Of a DNA stretch of 64,000 nt, positions 62,297 to 64,000 are shown in pieces. Every line of letters begins with the position of its first letter. Within the stretch, counting starts at the first letter, position 1. A program made the position numbers and the translations under genes. A model generated the notes under the pieces. It saw nothing but the letters and a program-made list of their open reading frames with translations. It was not told the origin of the DNA and ran no database searches. The stretch comes from CBCXVS01 sp965178525 (lineage in GTDB: Bacteria > Tectomicrobia > Entotheonellia > Entotheonellales > Entotheonellaceae): contig CBCXVS010000001.1 in the NCBI GenBank assembly GCA_965178525.1, positions 1 through 64,000 on the forward strand, given 5' to 3'.

Positions 62297-62310
62297 AGGT
62301 TGGCTCCTCT

Positions 62311-62460
62311 TAGCTGTCAGCTCTCAGCTGTCAGCTTTCAGTAAAGAATAAAACACTGATGTTTTCCATAGGCTGTAAACGGGTAGCTTTAGCTCGATCA
62401 GGTATCGAACCAAAGACGACGTTACTCCTTTTTTAAGCTGAGAGCTGACAGCTGACAGCT
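62311..62460. repeat. Inverted arrays of short AGCTGTC/AGCTGAC repeats
   Basis: In the gap between the YqiJ-like and SPFH A genes: AGCTGTC-type units at 62311-62341 and AGCTGAG/AGCTGAC units at 62436-62460, arranged as an inverted pair with about 95 bases between. The second array abuts the YqiJ-like stop codon. The arms could pair in RNA between the two genes. Confidence 0.65.
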
Positions 62461-63018
62461 TTATATCGCCCTCCGCACGTAGACACAATCATCGGTGACG
62501 CGCACGATTTCCACCATATCATCTGTCCGCAATGTCTCCCATTCGTCTTCTGCCACAGCGTAGCGCTCCATCACGACTTGTCCCATCGTGACGCGCACTT
62601 TTCCCATATTCTCGCTTGAGATGGGCACGATGACCTGCGCACGTTCCAAGAGGAGTTCGGCCTCGGGGACGCGGGAGTCGACATCTTCGTGTTGGGAGCG
62701 AAAAAAGGCGCGTGCAAGCCAGGCCGCAACGGCGCCACCCGGGAGCGCCCAGGCAAGACTCCCAAGCGTGCTGGCGCCGGCGACTTCTGCAACGAGTCCG
62801 ATGGGGCCGAAACCCAAGCAGAAGTAGACGCCGATGCGCAGATAGCGCAGAATCGAAAGGAGAGGGATGTGGTCGCTGCCACTGTCGGCGCCATCCGCGT
62901 CCGTGTCGCTGTCGCCCTCTCCAGTGCCGAATAAGCCGAGCATGTCCACCGCAGTGACGCCAACGCTGAAGATGGTTGTGAACAGATAGAGCCCATGGAG
63001 CCATGATGCCCAGTTCAT
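62461..63018 (-). CDS. YqiJ/YuaF-like membrane protein (NfeD type)
   Basis: A 185-aa membrane protein from MNWASWLHGLYLFTTIFSVG at 63018. Three hydrophobic segments (about 8-30, 55-80, 85-105), an acidic loop (GEGDSDTDADGADSGSD), and a C-terminal OB-like domain (about 125-185). Homologues precede flotillin genes (yuaF-floT, yqiJ-yqiK). It is the first gene of the three-gene operon. Confidence 0.82.
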   Translation of the reverse strand: MNWASWLHGLYLFTTIFSVGVTAVDMLGLFGTGEGDSDTDADGADSGSDHIPLLSILRYLRIGVYFCLGFGPIGLVAEVAGASTLGSLAWALPGGAVAAWLARAFFRSQHEDVDSRVPEAELLLERAQVIVPISSENMGKVRVTMGQVVMERYAVAEDEWETLRTDDMVEIVRVTDDCVYVRRAI

Positions 63019-63392
63019 GATGCACACCCTCCTCATGGATTGAGGGTTCTGCACGGCATCATACCGTGCAGCGCAAGACCGTTTGCCGCCTGAGCATGGC
63101 CGACGAAAACTCGCTGATGCTTCCAGTATATCGGGGTGAGTCTTATGTAAAGTCTAACATATCAGGCAAAAAGAGGGAAGCCGGAATGGGATATCCGTGT
63201 TCGCTCGGTTTTGGTCGCGACTTTCAAAAGCAGGATATAGTAAACTTTGACAAGTGTCTTCGGTGTCGGGGTTTATTATATCCTGTAATTGGCCTTTGAT
63301 TCTGTGATGATCATCCCATGAATTCGGTGACTTGGGTCACGGTGCCATGTCATCTCAAATGACGAGCCAGATTAGAAGTGGGGGCCGAGATC
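63019..63392. other. Divergent intergenic region
   Basis: About 370 bases between the YqiJ-like and Uma2 genes. It has a hairpin at 63050-63070 (TGCACGG/CCGTGCA), a TTGACA at 63248-63253 without a well-spaced -10 box, and AT-rich patches. No gene is seen. Confidence 0.45.
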
Positions 63393-63956
63393 GTGACTTC
63401 TCCCGTAACAACCAAACGTTATACGCCTGAGGAACTCTTGGCCATGCCTGCTGACCATTGTTTCGACCTTGTCGATGGGCAGTTGGTGGAGCGGAGCATG
63501 GGGGCTGAATCGAGTTGGATCGCGCAGCAAGTCAACCGCCGTCTTGGGAATTACGCCGACGAACAGCAGCAGAGTCTGGTCATGGGACCGGATTGTGGCT
63601 ATCGAATTTTTCCGGACGATCCGAACCGCGTTCGGTTTCCCGATGGCTCGTTCATTCACCGCGGTCGTTTGCCGAACAATCGGCCGCCTCGGGGTTATGT
63701 ACACATCGTACCGGATCTCGTTATCGAAGTGATTGCGCCCCATGACCTGGCCTGGGAAATTGAGGCAAAAGTTGCGCAGTATCGTCAAGCCGGTGTCCCC
63801 CTGATGTGGGTCTTGTATCCGGATACCCGTACGGTATGGAGCTACTGAGCCAATGGCGAGGTGACGCGGCTCGGCGTTGGCGATGTCCTTAGCGATGAAG
63901 ATGTTCTGCCCGGTTTCACATGCCTGGTCGAAGAGGTGTTGCCTGAAGTTTCCTAG
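63393..63956 (+). pseudogene. Uma2-family endonuclease with in-frame stop
   Basis: Uma2/DUF820 (PD-D/EXK-like nuclease) family, function unclear and often multicopy. Motifs: YTPEELLAMPADHCFDLVDG, PDLVIEVIAPHD, EAKVAQYRQAG and PLMWVLYPDTRTVWSY. A TGA at 63846-63848 stops the frame, but the same frame continues with normal family sequence (ANGEVTRLGVGDVL then LPGFTCLVEEVLPEV) to TAG at 63954-63956. The normal codon was probably CGA. The start may be GTG at 63393 or 63378. The core catalytic residues lie before the stop, so partial activity is possible. Confidence 0.75.
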
Positions 63957-64000
63957 CGCAATGGGAGCTTTGGTAGGACACACTCCAACGGTACGCCGGT

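Noticed and set aside
63248..63275. TTGACA followed by TATTAT upstream of the Uma2 gene as a promoter
   Set aside because: The spacing between the two boxes is too long (about 21 bases or more) for a sigma-70 promoter.

Overview
This window looks like a chromosome segment from a Gram-negative, probably uncultured bacterium. The evidence for Gram-negative is FtsX/EnvC-type division hydrolase control, DsbD and CcmH cytochrome c maturation, a lipoprotein lipobox and Gram-negative-like RpoB/RpoC lengths (1365 and 1389 aa). I cannot place it in a species from sequence alone. A Tectomicrobia, NC10 or deltaproteobacterial type of lineage would fit, but this is inference. No rRNA genes, CRISPR arrays or prophage are visible, and no transposase gene either, although a small non-coding mobile-like element is present in many copies.

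Layout. (1) 1-4575, plus strand: cell-wall division block with the end of ftsX, envC, a carboxy-terminal protease and a YibQ-like deacetylase. (2) 4688-11338, plus: tsaD, an archaeal-type (type II) GAPDH homologue with a frameshift, a c-type cytochrome, a variant CcmH, DsbD and a TPR envelope protein. (3) 11495-44827, minus: one of the most complete translation/transcription superoperons possible. Read in transcription order it is trnT-trnY-trnG-trnT-tuf-rpmG-trnW-secE-nusG-rplKAJL-rpoBC-rpsLG-fusA-(decayed tuf)-S10-spc-secY-adk-map-infA-rpmJ-rpsMKD-rpoA-rplQ. A near-consensus sigma-70-type promoter lies just upstream of the first tRNA. (4) 44991-49150, minus: rlmB, ispF, ispD, a PIN-TRAM protein and a diverged uracil-DNA glycosylase-like protein. 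(5) 49274-55698: mixed small genes, namely a CoA-ester-lyase remnant, a CXXC membrane protein, a frameshifted SDR, nadC, rpoZ, a CBS-pair protein, a lipoprotein, a 2H phosphoesterase and a URC4/DUF1688 protein. (6) 55707-63956: a PhoR/PhoB two-component pair, a PQQ-type sugar dehydrogenase, a three-gene YqiJ/SPFH membrane-microdomain operon and a Uma2 endonuclease gene with an in-frame stop.

The most unusual signal is a family of about 74-bp imperfect palindromes bounded by TAAGT...ACTTA. There are seven full and at least two degraded copies, and three of the full copies lie inside the ribosomal/RNA polymerase superoperon with a fourth just past its last gene. One copy supplies the stop codon of rpsC, one supplies the N-terminal codons of the YibQ-like gene, and one sits between rplL and rpoB. 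A second layer of short iterated AGCTGAC-like arrays lies at the 3' ends of rpoA, phoB and the yqiJ-like gene. Several genes are broken: tuf copy, CoA lyase, GAPDH, SDR and Uma2. The two single-base frameshifts could be assembly errors, while the deletions are more likely real.
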